From an uncultured Prevotellaceae bacterium (lineage in GTDB: Bacteria > Bacteroidota > Bacteroidia > Bacteroidales > Bacteroidaceae): DNA of 64,000 nt. Below are positions 44,570 through 55,596 of the stretch, one piece after another; position 1 is the stretch's first letter, and the number at the start of each line of letters is the position of its first letter. The stretch spans positions 1-64,000 of the forward strand of contig ONLY01000013.1 in assembly GCA_900318775.1 (NCBI GenBank), read 5' to 3'. A model generated the notes under the pieces. It had not been told where the DNA came from and made no database searches. It saw nothing but the letters and a program-made list of their open reading frames with translations. The translations under genes and the position numbers were made by a program.

Positions 44570-47500
44570 ATGAATTACAAACAACTTTTACTGACACTGC
44601 TCGTGTTGTTGGGGCTCGGACAGCCCTTGGAAGTCCGTGCCGACGACTTCACGTACAACGCGAGTCATTACACCGCCATGATTTTAGGTGTGGACAAAGT
44701 GCAGTTCACCCTGCCTACGGGTAATCTCTACCGCACCAACGACGGTGTGAAGGAGGGACATGTCTATATCTATGTAGATGGAGGTGGCGAGGAAGCACTC
44801 TTCGACTGGTCGTGCAAGAACCACAACCAGGTGGATGATGGGTGTAAAATCAAGGCCTACAAGGACGGTACGTTCGCGTTGGTCGGAAAAATCCAAGGGG
44901 GCAAAAAGACGTTCACCAATGCTAACGGTGAAATCGAATACAAACTGAACCCCAACGATGATGACGAAGACCACTACACCACAACGGTGGAATGGACGGT
45001 GCCCTACTCCCTGCGTGGCAGGCACCTCACCCTGAAGGTGTGGGCACACGTGGACTGGGGTGCAGGAGGCGACTGGCATGTACCTGACGCTACGGGCAGA
45101 AGGGAATTGCTCAGTTGGGACTGTCCTGCCGCACCAGCTGTGAACATCACGTTGACCGACCCCATGTTGTCGTACGACCGTGCACACATCAATCAGATCA
45201 TGATGACTTACAATGTCACGGCAAAGAGCATCAAGTGGATGAAGCTGCACTATACCGATGTCGTGACCAAGCAGTCATACACTAAAGACATGCCCACCTC
45301 GGACATGGTCGGTTTTGCCTATCTCCCTGCTGACCATACATGGGAGAACATCTACTTGGAGGCCAAGGTGGTGAACATGGAAGACACGGAAGTGCCCACC
45401 CCTATCGAGTCAGCCAAGTTCTCATACGACATGTTGCACCATCCCAAGAATTTCAAGGTTGAACTGACCCAGCAGGGAACAGCCAAGATGTCATGGTCGG
45501 TGGATAATCCCGAGCAAGCGGACGTCAACGATGGCGACTTCTTCGAGATTCAACGCAACCTGATGGGAGCAACCGAAGCGTCCAATCCCTATTGGACCAC
45601 CATTGCGATGGTCGATTATGACCAAGAGGACAAGACACACTACACTTATGAGGACGGGACGCTGATGGATTCCTACAGGGGAAATCCTGTCGCCTACCGC
45701 ATCCGCCGCTCCGCCACTGCCATGTGGTCGTGGGGACCTGGCTCAGGCTACCAGACCTCCCTCTCTCCATCTGTTCTCATGCTTCCACAACTTGAGAATG
45801 TCACTGTGAAACGTTTGGGCACATGGACGGACGAGTCACATCTCGTACAGTTCAATTTCGACTTTGGGACTTCCCTTGACAGCAAGGGACGCTCGCTGAT
45901 TCACAATCAGGCTGAGTGGGATGCATTCAAGACTCTATACACCGATAAGGAGGAGGCCACCAAGAATTCAGTCTTCGTGCTGAGGGACGAGAACAGTTGG
46001 GAGGTGTTCAGAAAAATTGTAGCGTCTGGTTACACCAAGGTGAATGCCGTCATGGCTACAGACATGACGCTCGACAATCTCCTGTATTGGGTTGACGACT
46101 TCGCTGGAGAGTTTGATGGCGGTGGGCATACGCTGACCCTCAAGTTCGACAGTTACCGCAAAGAAGGTGCAGCCCCCTTCCGTAAGGTCAATGGTGGCTA
46201 TTTTCACAATCTGACTGTGGCTGGTTCCATCACGTCAACAGCCAAATTCATGGGAGGTCTGATAGGCGTGGTGAACTATGACGCCAGCGCTGTGACGATT
46301 GAGAACTGTAACGTCATAGCCTCCCTTACCAGCCAGGTGAATGGTGATGCCAGCAGCGGTGGCTTCATCGGCATGATGGAGTTGGGCACCACTGTCAACT
46401 TCAAGAATTGTTCGTTCCACGGCAAGCTGCAAGGCAACAGGTCGAACAACAATGCAGGTTTTGTGGGTGTTGCGGTGTCAAGAACGACCATCAACTTTGC
46501 GGGCTGTATGTTCGACCCCGAATCCCTGCCCAGCGACATGAGCAACTGCCGCACTTTCGTGCGTGCAGACCAAACTGCCACGGTGACCTTCGATGACCAA
46601 TGTTACTACACTCGTGCCTACTGCTCGTACAACGATGGTGGCAAGGCTCACTTCGTCATCAACAACGTTGCCGACTGGGAGGTGTTCGTCGATATGGTGA
46701 AGGAGGCTGACGGCAACGAGGTGAATGCGGTCTTGGGAGCTGACCTGAGCATCAGCAAGGCGGTCAATTGCGAACAGGGCTATTACGGTGCCTTTAACGG
46801 TAACGGCCACACGCTGAATGTGAACCTCAACAGCGAGAACTCTCCGTATATGGCTCCGTTCGTTCGCGTCAAGGGTGGCTCTACGTTCAAGAACCTGCAC
46901 GTGACGGGAACGGTGCGTGGTGGCATCCACAGTGCTGGACTCATCGGCACGGGTGACAGGGAGGGCGCTGGCATCACGATTGAGAATGTGTGGGTATCAA
47001 CAGCCATCACTTGCACCAGCACTCACGCCGGTGGTATTGTGGGACATTGCGGTGACAGTCCCTCCAATCCCTACACCATCAACAACTGCCTGTTCGACGG
47101 CAAGGCCTCAAGTACCGTCAGCGGTCTGTATTTCGGTGCTATCGTCGGCTGGGGAAAGGGGGCAGGCAATATAATCACCAACTGTCTGGAAAACGGAACC
47201 TACGAGGGGTTTGCTCACTGTGGCATGAACTATGCGGATGCAAGTACATGCTATGGCAACAATGGTGCCAACACCAACAACTACACCTACCACAACTGGG
47301 GCGAAGTGGGTAACAACTATAAGAATGCCAATAGCATCGAAGGTCTCGTGTCTAAATTGGGCAGTGGATGGAACTATGATGTGGCTTCTGGAAACAATGC
47401 TGTCGTCCCAAAGACCACGACGATTGAGCCACTGCTCTCCGAAAAGGTACTGCAAGGAAAGAGTGCCGCAGACATGAGCGTTGCCGACCTTCTTGCCGTG

Positions 47501-50500
47501 TATGGAAGGGATTGGCTGGAATATGGCAACAGTGTGGCACCCGCCATTCGTGAAGTGGGCGACTACAACGGCATCGTCATGTGGGATCCACGTGCCCAAC
47601 TGAAACTGCGTGTCAACACGAGGGGCGAGACGAACAGCTACACGAACATCATCGACCTTTCGGACAACAGGGATGCCATCGACAAACATCAGTTCACCTA
47701 CAATCTGACCAGCAAGTGTGTGGAATATGACTTCGACCTCATGTTGCTCCGCAACAACTCGCAGATGAGGATTTTCGGCACGTCGGTCAACGGGCTCTAT
47801 CCCGACACGCTCGTGGTGAAGGTGCAGAAGAGTGACCAAGGCGATTTGGCGAACTACAAGTTCATGAACCTCGCTAAAATCGACTCGCTCCGCACCACCA
47901 CCAAACAGAGCAGCGTGGTGCTGAACTGGGGCACATCGGGTGGCGAGAGCGACTTCTTCCGCGTCCTGCGCCGTCCACACACGAGCGATGCCAATGCTGA
48001 GTGGACTGACACCATCGCCAGGAGCATCCAGCAGAATTTCTTCGAGGACAAGAAGGTGTATGTACAGCAAGCCTACGACTACATGGTGGAAAGTGTCACC
48101 CAGTGTGAAGGTGTACATATCGTACGGTCTGAAGTCTGGGCGGGCGAATGCGAACCGACTGCCATGATTAGCGGTTATGTGCGTATGGCTGACGGCACCG
48201 CTATGGCTGGTGTGGAGGTGACCATTGAACCGAAAGACCCTGTCTCCAAGTCGCTCAATGGCGCGCAATACAAGGTGACCACTGACAAGGCTGGCTACTT
48301 CGAGAAGAAAGGTCTGGTCTATCGTGGCACGGGTGAGTTCGATGTCCGCGTGGAGGTGAACGGAGGCATGAAGGCCTTCACGGGCGGCGGTACCGTCACG
48401 TTCACGGGCGAAACCAACATGCTCACCAACTACAACTTCTACCAAGACCAGTATGTGGTTTACTCGGGTAACGTCTATTACAGCGACACCAGCATCCCCG
48501 TGCCGGGCGTATCGTTCAAACTGGACGGCAAGCCCATGTACGATGCCAGCCAGAACCTGATTGAGACCGACAACCAAGGTGCCTTCAGCCTGAGCATCCC
48601 ACACGGTCCACACAGCGTGCAGGCCGTGAAGGAGGGACACGTGCTGGCTGACAACGGGTTCCTGTTGAACCCCGACGACGTGGAGGACAAGACCCAATAC
48701 AACTTCGAGAAGAATGTTGCCGAGGTTTACATTTGGGACTCCACCACCGTGGTGCTGCGCGGTCGCGTAGTGGGTGGTGAAATCGAGGGCAGCAAGCCAC
48801 TCGGCTCTTCACTGTCCACCAACAACCTGGGTGACTCGCTGAAGATTGTGATGCAACTGGAAGGTGACAACACCTCATGGCTCATCCGCAAACCCAAGGA
48901 CGAGACCGTGAAGTCCGCCAGTTACATTGTGCCTTTCGGTGCGAAGAACGCCCAAGGCTTCCAAAAGGACACCACCCAGGTGAATGTGACACGCCACTCC
49001 ATCACCATCCGTCCCGACAGCAGGACTGGCGAATACGAACTGAAAGTGCATCCTGCCAAGTACAAGGTGGTGGAGATATCAGGTCGAGGCTACGCTACCC
49101 TGTTCCAGCAGGGCAAGGTGGGTGAGACCGTTGACCTCGCGTTCAAAGTGCAGGGCGACACCTGCGAATACAGCCGCGTTTACCATGCTATGCCAACCGT
49201 CGAGGTGACCCAGTTTAACAGTGGCAACGAGAAATACTACGGTGTGAAGAAGATGAAGGTTGCTGACAACGTCGGCAATGAGGCCACCGTGAACCTCTAC
49301 TACTACGAGAAACTCTCCGAGACTGACAGCATCGGCCACTACTCGTTCGGCTATCCCGTCTTCATGGCAGGTTCGCCCTACGGCTGGATACTGCAAGCCT
49401 GCGAAAAGTACTACTACAACAATAATGTGAACCGTGAGCCAGACATCGTGAAGTTGAACGGTGGCGAGGTGACCATCAAGAACTACCTGATTGGCACGAA
49501 CGACGGTGACCTGTCGAAGACCATCGAACTGGACGAGGAGGGCGGTGCTTCCTACATCTTCACCCCTCAGAACACTACCTTCACGATGGAGGGAGACATG
49601 GCACTGAAGGGTGTCAGCATCACGCTGGAATACGACGGCAGTTTCTACGACATCAAGCCGTTCAACGGTGAGATGCTGAGAGGCTATGTCATGGCGTCCA
49701 AACCGAAAGCCGACGGACGCAAGTCCATCGTTGCAGGCACGCCTAAGCTGTTCGACATCTTGCGAGATCCTCCTGGCAGCGGCAGCTCATCCTACATGGA
49801 AGAGGGCTCGAAGCTGAGTTATGGCTATTCCGCCGACCTGAATGCTTCACTGGGTGTGAACCTGAGCATCTCCAAGGGTACGGGCACCAACGTGTATGCT
49901 GGTTTCATCATGGCTCCACCAGGAGGAGACGGAACCACGCATGGTGACTTCATCACCGCCCAGCAGACCACAGGCATGAACCTCGACATCGTGACCGCCT
50001 TCGGCATGTCGTGGGTCTATAACTACAACGTTGACATCAGCGAACGCATCCAGACCAAGACTGGCGCGAAGTGGATTGCCGGCAAGGCTGACCTCTTCAT
50101 GGGCACCACCGACAACATCATCGTGCAGGACGCTATGGCTGTGCGTGTCATCCCTGAGAGCATGTACCAACTGGTGAAGCAGCACGAAGGTGGCACGTTT
50201 GAGGTGCAACAGCAAAACAGCACCACCGTCACCATGGTGAAAGTACCAGTCGGCACGACGAAGGTGCTTGCACAAGGTACCGACGACCAAGGCAAGCCCA
50301 TCTATCTGGTACGCGACGAAGTGATACAGATTTCACCCACCGTGTCATCTACCTTCATTCACTCACAGAACTACATTGAGACCGAGTTGTTGCCAGAACT
50401 CATCAAGTTCCGCAACTCGAAACTGATGTCCAAGTCCACTCCTGAAGCCACTGCCCAGGCACTGGCGGACAAACGGGGATATGCCGTTTACGTCAGCAAC

Positions 50501-53500
50501 GTGGACGAGGACGATGACCTCTTTGGCTTCAGCTACACCATCTACTGGCCAGCGAAGAGCAAGGCAACCTATGTGGACGGCAAGGGACAGAAGTACGAGA
50601 CTGGTGACAGTATTGGTGCCCTGAACCAAGAAGTGCGCACATGGATTGGTTTCCTTTCCAAGAACGAGGAAGAAAAACTCACGCTGCTTCCTTCCAACCT
50701 GGTGAAGCGTTACGACTTCGATGGCGGCATGTCCTCCATCCAGTACAGCGAAAGCTTCTCCACCAGCGAGAATCTGTCACGCTACCTGCGCTACCCCGGA
50801 CTCACAGGTTTGGGCAATGTGGCAGGAACCACCACGAACATGATACGCACCTTTGTGGAAGGTTGGGATAAGTTGATGATTAAGAAAGGTGGACAAATCG
50901 GCATCGATGAGTATAATGAAGTGCGTGACCCTAACGCGCAGGAGCGCATCGAAATCAAGACCATCGGAACTACCGTTTCCCTGAAGTTCACCCCTATCGT
51001 GACAGGTAGTTTCACCGATAAATTCAACAGTTCCGAACAGCATTCCAAGAAGATTGGCTTCACCTTGTCGACAGCCGCCAAGTCAAGGCTGACGGTGGAA
51101 GTCTACCGCACCCAGACGGAGCAGACACTCGACTCGACTGTCAACATCTTCAACAACTACACGCTGGATATGCTCGACAAAGTGCGTAGCGGACGCTTGA
51201 CACCGAATGCGTTGAGTTATGCCGACTGGGGCAGAAAGGTTTACTCCAGCTTCATCTTCCGCACCATTGGCGGTGTCACTTGCCAGCCATACGAGGGTGA
51301 GCGTGTGACGAAGTGGTTCCAGCCCGGAACAGTGCTTGATGTAGCGACCGTCCCAGCGGACAAGCCACGCATCTGGATTGAAGAGCCCGTACAGAGCAAC
51401 GTGCCATTTGACCAGCCTGCACGTTATGTCCTGCACTTTGCCAACGAGACCGATTATCCTGAAAGCGCGACACTGGCGTTCACCTACTTCCTGCCTTCGG
51501 GCTGCAATCCGAAGGGAGCCAAGATTTGCGTGGACGGTGCACCTCTGACTGGCACAGGCACGAGCATCATGCTCGCACCTCCGGTCAATCCCGTGACGGG
51601 CAAGGTGAATGTGTTCACGAAGGAAATCACCGTCTATCCAGGCGATGACTTTGACTACGAGAATCTCGGCATCAGCCTGATGGACCCAGAAGACCCCCAG
51701 CGTATCTTCACGACAAACTTCGCCGCCCACTTCGTTCCATCGGCTGGCGCCATCAAGGTGACCACCCCAAGTGACCACTGGGTGGTGAACACGGAGAATC
51801 CTTACGACGGCAACCGCAAGGCGTGGTACATGCCTGTGCGCATCGAGGGCTTCAACGTGAATGGCCGTGGATTCGACCACATTGAACTGCAATATAAACT
51901 GACCACTCAGGGCGAGAAGGACTGGGTGAGCGTCTGCTCATACTATGCAAACGATTCGCTGCGCCAGAAGGCAAGCGGTGTGACCGACACCATCCCGACG
52001 AACGGCATCATCGTGGCTCCATTCTATGGTGAGGTGGATCCCGTGGAGCAGTACTATGACCTGCGGGCAGTGGTGTATGCACGTCACGCGGGCGGTTTCC
52101 TGACCAACGCTTCGCCCATCCTGACGGGTATCAAGGACACACGTCTGCCACGTCCGTTCGGCACGCCTGAACCTGCCAACGGTGTGCTGGGTATCGGCGA
52201 GGACATCAAGATTGCCTTCTCTGAGCCGATTGCCAGCAACTACCTGAGCAAAATCAACAACTTTGAAGTGTTGGGCACGCCTATCAACACCAACATCTCC
52301 ACGACGACATCCCTCACCTTCAACGGTGAGAACACCCTCGGTTTCACGCAAGGAAGCCGCAACATGAAGGGCAAGAGCTTCACCGTCGATGTGATGGTGA
52401 ACCCATCGTCCGACAGAGGTGCGATGACCGTGTTTGCGCATGGTGGTGGCGAGAAGGGACTGAGGCTGGGTCTCACAGAAGACCGCCACTTGATTGCCCG
52501 AGTGAACGGCACCGAAGTGACATCAGACCAGGTGGTTCAGTTCAACAATGCGTTGCATCAGATTGCCTACACGCTCGAACAGGGCTCGAAGGATATGACG
52601 CTCACCCTCTACGATGGCAGCATCCTCATCGGCACCAAGACCATCAATGGAGTGTACGAGCAGAACACACCACTCTATATCGGTGTGGATAACGACCATG
52701 AGAAGATGTTCAAAGGTGACATGCTGGAGTTCCGACTCTGGAACCGCCCGATGGACGGCGACGACCTGAAGGACTACAGCGGAAAGACACTGACCGGCTA
52801 TGAGAGCGGTCTGCTCGACTACTACAAACTGAACGAGGGTGAAGGCAGCTTCAGTTATGACAAGGCGCCAGGCAGCTTAGACCTCAATCTAGCTAACCAC
52901 ACCTGGAAACGACCTGTCGGCATCTCGATGAAACTGGACGGTCAGAACGGCATACAACTGAAGACGAACCAGCAGTTCAACCGCTCGAAGAACCATGACT
53001 ACACGCTGATGTTCTGGTTCCGCACCAACACCCCGAACGGTACACTGTTCTCGAATGGTGAGGCACAACGCGGACAGGAGAATCAGCTCAACATCGGTGT
53101 GAAGGATTCTGAACTGTATGTGCGCTCTGCTGGCTACGTAAACATGACAGATGAGTATGTGAGTGACACCCAATGGCATAGTTTCGCTCTGACCGTGTCA
53201 CGCAACCGCAATGTGGCCAACATCTATCTCGACAAGAAACTGATAGAGACGTTTGCTGCCGACAGCCTGAGCGGTTTCGCTGGCGACATCATCTCACTGG
53301 GTTCCACCTACCACAAGGATGGCGCGACGGACGCTTTGACGGGTAACATCGACGAAGTGGGCATGTTCGAAAGTGTGCTGCCGACAAACCTGCTCTACGA
53401 GTACACGACCCACACACCTATCAGCACGACGAAGCCGCTGATGTTCTACCTCGACTTTGGTCGCTCGGAGCACATGGACAACAACCAGATGCGCCTGCAG

Positions 53501-55543
53501 CCTACGGGTATCAGCATCAAACGTTATGTGGACTCACAAGGAAACCTGCTGGAGCGCCGCGACACGCTGCTGGTTGTTGATGAGGCTCTTGCTGACCGCA
53601 ACTACTATGCGCCGATGCACAGCAATGCGCAGTTGGAAAACCTTAAGTATAAATATGTGGCGAAGGACAACGAACTGCTCATTGAGTTGGAGGAGCCTGA
53701 ATTCGTGGTCGAGAAGACGAACGTCTATGTGACCGTGAAGGAAATTCCTGACATGCAGGGCAACCTGATGGCAAGTCCATTGACCATGAACCTCTACGTC
53801 TATCGCAACCCGTTGCGCTGGGAAACCAAGAAGATTGACACTGCCGTCGATTATGGCTGTGGCACAGAATTCGTGGTGAACATCCAGAACAAGAGCGGAC
53901 AGACGCAGAACTATGAGATTAACGACCTGCCTATCTGGATCACGGCTTCACAAACCAGCGGCACCATCAATGCGCTGGACGAGCAGACCATCACGTTCAC
54001 GGTTTCACCTTATATCAATATAGGTACGTACACCGAACAAATCTCGTTGGTGGGCGGCAACGGCATGGCCGAACCACTGCCTATCACGCTGAAGGTTCGT
54101 GGCGATGAACCCACATGGACTGTTAGTGAGGAAGTGAAGAAGAAGAACCAAAGCATGATGATGGTGGCACGTGTGAAGATTGATGGTGTGGTGACCCACT
54201 CGGAAAAGGATTTGCTCGGTGTGTTCGACGTTCAGAAGCAGACACTGGGTGTGGCACATATTGAGGTGGACAAGACCGCCAACGCCAACGAGGCACTTGC
54301 CTACCTGACCATCTACGGCTATACGAACGACGACGGCACGGCGCCTGTCCTGTACTTCAAGTTCTTCAATGCTTCAACAGGCAAGATGTACAACCTGGTG
54401 CCTGCTGACGATAAAGTCTATACCTTCCAGACTGGTGGCTTCATCGGAACCACTTCTGATCCAGTCATCTTGGAAAATGACTTCAGCAGTGTACAGCGAA
54501 TGCACCTGAACGAGGGATGGAACTGGGTATCGTTCAATGTCGAGCCTGAGGATGAAGAAACGACAGTCGGAGAATTCCTGAACAATGCCGCGAAATGGGA
54601 GGCTGGCGATATCATCACATCGGTCAATGGTTCTAAAGTACAGAAGTGGATTTGCCGCAAGGAGAAGAAAGACAAGGAGTCTGCGGAATACATCAACAAG
54701 TGGGACGATGAGGATAAGCCCATCGAACTGAACCCGGCTCTGATGTACCGAATCTTCTCTGTCAACGACAAGACTGCCTACTTCGAAGGATTCCAGGTAT
54801 CTAGGAACATCACGCTCCGAAAGGGCTGGAACCGTATTGCCTACCTCTCGACCATCAACCTGCCGATTGCTCAAGCACTGAGCGACTACACCGAGATGGC
54901 AAGCGAAGGCGATGTCATCAAGTCGCAAGAAGCATTTGCGGTGGCCACAAAGACTGCCAACAATGTGCTCGTATGGAAGGGCTCGCTCCAGTATCTGGAA
55001 ACCGGCAAGGGTTACATGCTGAAGCGCCAGGCAAGCAACGAGGTGTCGTTCAGCTATCCGCTCTACTGGGCTGACAACCGCTACACCGGCAACCTCAATG
55101 TGGCTTCCGCATCTCGCCGCACGAGTGCGGTCAACACATCGACAACGATGAACATCGTGGCCAACGTAGGAGGTGTGGAGACAGAGCCAGAAGATGTCCT
55201 AGTTGTTTACCGCGGTACCGACAAACTGGCAGAGGCTGTAGCAGATGAGGAGCAGAACTACTACCTGAACATCGGATGTGACACGCAGTCATCCGAGCGA
55301 CTCACCTTCACGCTGGAGCGCGGTGGCGAGGTAGTGGCTACGACCCAGAGTCTGATTTCCTACGAGGCAGACCGTCTTTTGGGTACACCAGATATGCCTA
55401 CAGAAATCAACTTCACCCCTGTTGACTCAACGATGTATGCCGATGGCAAGTGGTACACGCTGACGGGCATTCAGTTGCCAAGTGCGCCCAAGCAGCCTGG
55501 TTGCTACATCTACAACGGTAAAGTAAAATCTATTAAGAATTAA
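44570..55543 (+). CDS. Giant mosaic secreted protein, 3657 aa
   Basis: One unbroken 11-kb frame. Signal peptide (residues 1-24). Modules in rough order: N-terminal beta-sandwich (25-210), Fn3-like (290-410), two GLUG-like beta-helix blocks (about 480-680 and 690-930: EFDGGGHTLTLKF, AFNGNGHTLNVNL, each followed by IENC/IENVW rungs), Fn3-like (about 1110-1190), two carboxypeptidase-regulatory-like folds (ISGYVRMADGTAMAGVEVTI and VYSGNVYYSDTSIPVPGVSFKL), a large unassigned middle, two LamG-like jellyrolls (about 2580-2760 and 2783-2940), a BACON-like domain, GWNWVSF and KGWNRIAY modules (about 3310-3500), and a T9SS-type tail (ADGKWYTLTGIQLPSAPKQPGCYIY). Likely a surface adhesin or glycan-binding scaffold exported by type IX secretion. 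No catalytic motif recognised. A small lipoprotein gene follows at 53 bp. Confidence 0.85.
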   Translation: MNYKQLLLTLLVLLGLGQPLEVRADDFTYNASHYTAMILGVDKVQFTLPTGNLYRTNDGVKEGHVYIYVDGGGEEALFDWSCKNHNQVDDGCKIKAYKDGTFALVGKIQGGKKTFTNANGEIEYKLNPNDDDEDHYTTTVEWTVPYSLRGRHLTLKVWAHVDWGAGGDWHVPDATGRRELLSWDCPAAPAVNITLTDPMLSYDRAHINQIMMTYNVTAKSIKWMKLHYTDVVTKQSYTKDMPTSDMVGFAYLPADHTWENIYLEAKVVNMEDTEVPTPIESAKFSYDMLHHPKNFKVELTQQGTAKMSWSVDNPEQADVNDGDFFEIQRNLMGATEASNPYWTTIAMVDYDQEDKTHYTYEDGTLMDSYRGNPVAYRIRRSATAMWSWGPGSGYQTSLSPSVLMLPQLENVTVKRLGTWTDESHLVQFNFDFGTSLDSKGRSLIHNQAEWDAFKTLYTDKEEATKNSVFVLRDENSWEVFRKIVASGYTKVNAVMATDMTLDNLLYWVDDFAGEFDGGGHTLTLKFDSYRKEGAAPFRKVNGGYFHNLTVAGSITSTAKFMGGLIGVVNYDASAVTIENCNVIASLTSQVNGDASSGGFIGMMELGTTVNFKNCSFHGKLQGNRSNNNAGFVGVAVSRTTINFAGCMFDPESLPSDMSNCRTFVRADQTATVTFDDQCYYTRAYCSYNDGGKAHFVINNVADWEVFVDMVKEADGNEVNAVLGADLSISKAVNCEQGYYGAFNGNGHTLNVNLNSENSPYMAPFVRVKGGSTFKNLHVTGTVRGGIHSAGLIGTGDREGAGITIENVWVSTAITCTSTHAGGIVGHCGDSPSNPYTINNCLFDGKASSTVSGLYFGAIVGWGKGAGNIITNCLENGTYEGFAHCGMNYADASTCYGNNGANTNNYTYHNWGEVGNNYKNANSIEGLVSKLGSGWNYDVASGNNAVVPKTTTIEPLLSEKVLQGKSAADMSVADLLAVYGRDWLEYGNSVAPAIREVGDYNGIVMWDPRAQLKLRVNTRGETNSYTNIIDLSDNRDAIDKHQFTYNLTSKCVEYDFDLMLLRNNSQMRIFGTSVNGLYPDTLVVKVQKSDQGDLANYKFMNLAKIDSLRTTTKQSSVVLNWGTSGGESDFFRVLRRPHTSDANAEWTDTIARSIQQNFFEDKKVYVQQAYDYMVESVTQCEGVHIVRSEVWAGECEPTAMISGYVRMADGTAMAGVEVTIEPKDPVSKSLNGAQYKVTTDKAGYFEKKGLVYRGTGEFDVRVEVNGGMKAFTGGGTVTFTGETNMLTNYNFYQDQYVVYSGNVYYSDTSIPVPGVSFKLDGKPMYDASQNLIETDNQGAFSLSIPHGPHSVQAVKEGHVLADNGFLLNPDDVEDKTQYNFEKNVAEVYIWDSTTVVLRGRVVGGEIEGSKPLGSSLSTNNLGDSLKIVMQLEGDNTSWLIRKPKDETVKSASYIVPFGAKNAQGFQKDTTQVNVTRHSITIRPDSRTGEYELKVHPAKYKVVEISGRGYATLFQQGKVGETVDLAFKVQGDTCEYSRVYHAMPTVEVTQFNSGNEKYYGVKKMKVADNVGNEATVNLYYYEKLSETDSIGHYSFGYPVFMAGSPYGWILQACEKYYYNNNVNREPDIVKLNGGEVTIKNYLIGTNDGDLSKTIELDEEGGASYIFTPQNTTFTMEGDMALKGVSITLEYDGSFYDIKPFNGEMLRGYVMASKPKADGRKSIVAGTPKLFDILRDPPGSGSSSYMEEGSKLSYGYSADLNASLGVNLSISKGTGTNVYAGFIMAPPGGDGTTHGDFITAQQTTGMNLDIVTAFGMSWVYNYNVDISERIQTKTGAKWIAGKADLFMGTTDNIIVQDAMAVRVIPESMYQLVKQHEGGTFEVQQQNSTTVTMVKVPVGTTKVLAQGTDDQGKPIYLVRDEVIQISPTVSSTFIHSQNYIETELLPELIKFRNSKLMSKSTPEATAQALADKRGYAVYVSNVDEDDDLFGFSYTIYWPAKSKATYVDGKGQKYETGDSIGALNQEVRTWIGFLSKNEEEKLTLLPSNLVKRYDFDGGMSSIQYSESFSTSENLSRYLRYPGLTGLGNVAGTTTNMIRTFVEGWDKLMIKKGGQIGIDEYNEVRDPNAQERIEIKTIGTTVSLKFTPIVTGSFTDKFNSSEQHSKKIGFTLSTAAKSRLTVEVYRTQTEQTLDSTVNIFNNYTLDMLDKVRSGRLTPNALSYADWGRKVYSSFIFRTIGGVTCQPYEGERVTKWFQPGTVLDVATVPADKPRIWIEEPVQSNVPFDQPARYVLHFANETDYPESATLAFTYFLPSGCNPKGAKICVDGAPLTGTGTSIMLAPPVNPVTGKVNVFTKEITVYPGDDFDYENLGISLMDPEDPQRIFTTNFAAHFVPSAGAIKVTTPSDHWVVNTENPYDGNRKAWYMPVRIEGFNVNGRGFDHIELQYKLTTQGEKDWVSVCSYYANDSLRQKASGVTDTIPTNGIIVAPFYGEVDPVEQYYDLRAVVYARHAGGFLTNASPILTGIKDTRLPRPFGTPEPANGVLGIGEDIKIAFSEPIASNYLSKINNFEVLGTPINTNISTTTSLTFNGENTLGFTQGSRNMKGKSFTVDVMVNPSSDRGAMTVFAHGGGEKGLRLGLTEDRHLIARVNGTEVTSDQVVQFNNALHQIAYTLEQGSKDMTLTLYDGSILIGTKTINGVYEQNTPLYIGVDNDHEKMFKGDMLEFRLWNRPMDGDDLKDYSGKTLTGYESGLLDYYKLNEGEGSFSYDKAPGSLDLNLANHTWKRPVGISMKLDGQNGIQLKTNQQFNRSKNHDYTLMFWFRTNTPNGTLFSNGEAQRGQENQLNIGVKDSELYVRSAGYVNMTDEYVSDTQWHSFALTVSRNRNVANIYLDKKLIETFAADSLSGFAGDIISLGSTYHKDGATDALTGNIDEVGMFESVLPTNLLYEYTTHTPISTTKPLMFYLDFGRSEHMDNNQMRLQPTGISIKRYVDSQGNLLERRDTLLVVDEALADRNYYAPMHSNAQLENLKYKYVAKDNELLIELEEPEFVVEKTNVYVTVKEIPDMQGNLMASPLTMNLYVYRNPLRWETKKIDTAVDYGCGTEFVVNIQNKSGQTQNYEINDLPIWITASQTSGTINALDEQTITFTVSPYINIGTYTEQISLVGGNGMAEPLPITLKVRGDEPTWTVSEEVKKKNQSMMMVARVKIDGVVTHSEKDLLGVFDVQKQTLGVAHIEVDKTANANEALAYLTIYGYTNDDGTAPVLYFKFFNASTGKMYNLVPADDKVYTFQTGGFIGTTSDPVILENDFSSVQRMHLNEGWNWVSFNVEPEDEETTVGEFLNNAAKWEAGDIITSVNGSKVQKWICRKEKKDKESAEYINKWDDEDKPIELNPALMYRIFSVNDKTAYFEGFQVSRNITLRKGWNRIAYLSTINLPIAQALSDYTEMASEGDVIKSQEAFAVATKTANNVLVWKGSLQYLETGKGYMLKRQASNEVSFSYPLYWADNRYTGNLNVASASRRTSAVNTSTTMNIVANVGGVETEPEDVLVVYRGTDKLAEAVADEEQNYYLNIGCDTQSSERLTFTLERGGEVVATTQSLISYEADRLLGTPDMPTEINFTPVDSTMYADGKWYTLTGIQLPSAPKQPGCYIYNGKVKSIKN

Positions 55544-55596
55544 GAATTCATAATGAACAATTAATAATTAACAATTAATAATTCTGAATTAGCATT

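Noticed and set aside
47108-48697. 529-codon minus-strand frame inside the giant gene
   Set aside because: His/Val-rich antisense shadow of a continuous 3657-codon frame with its own promoter and signal peptide.
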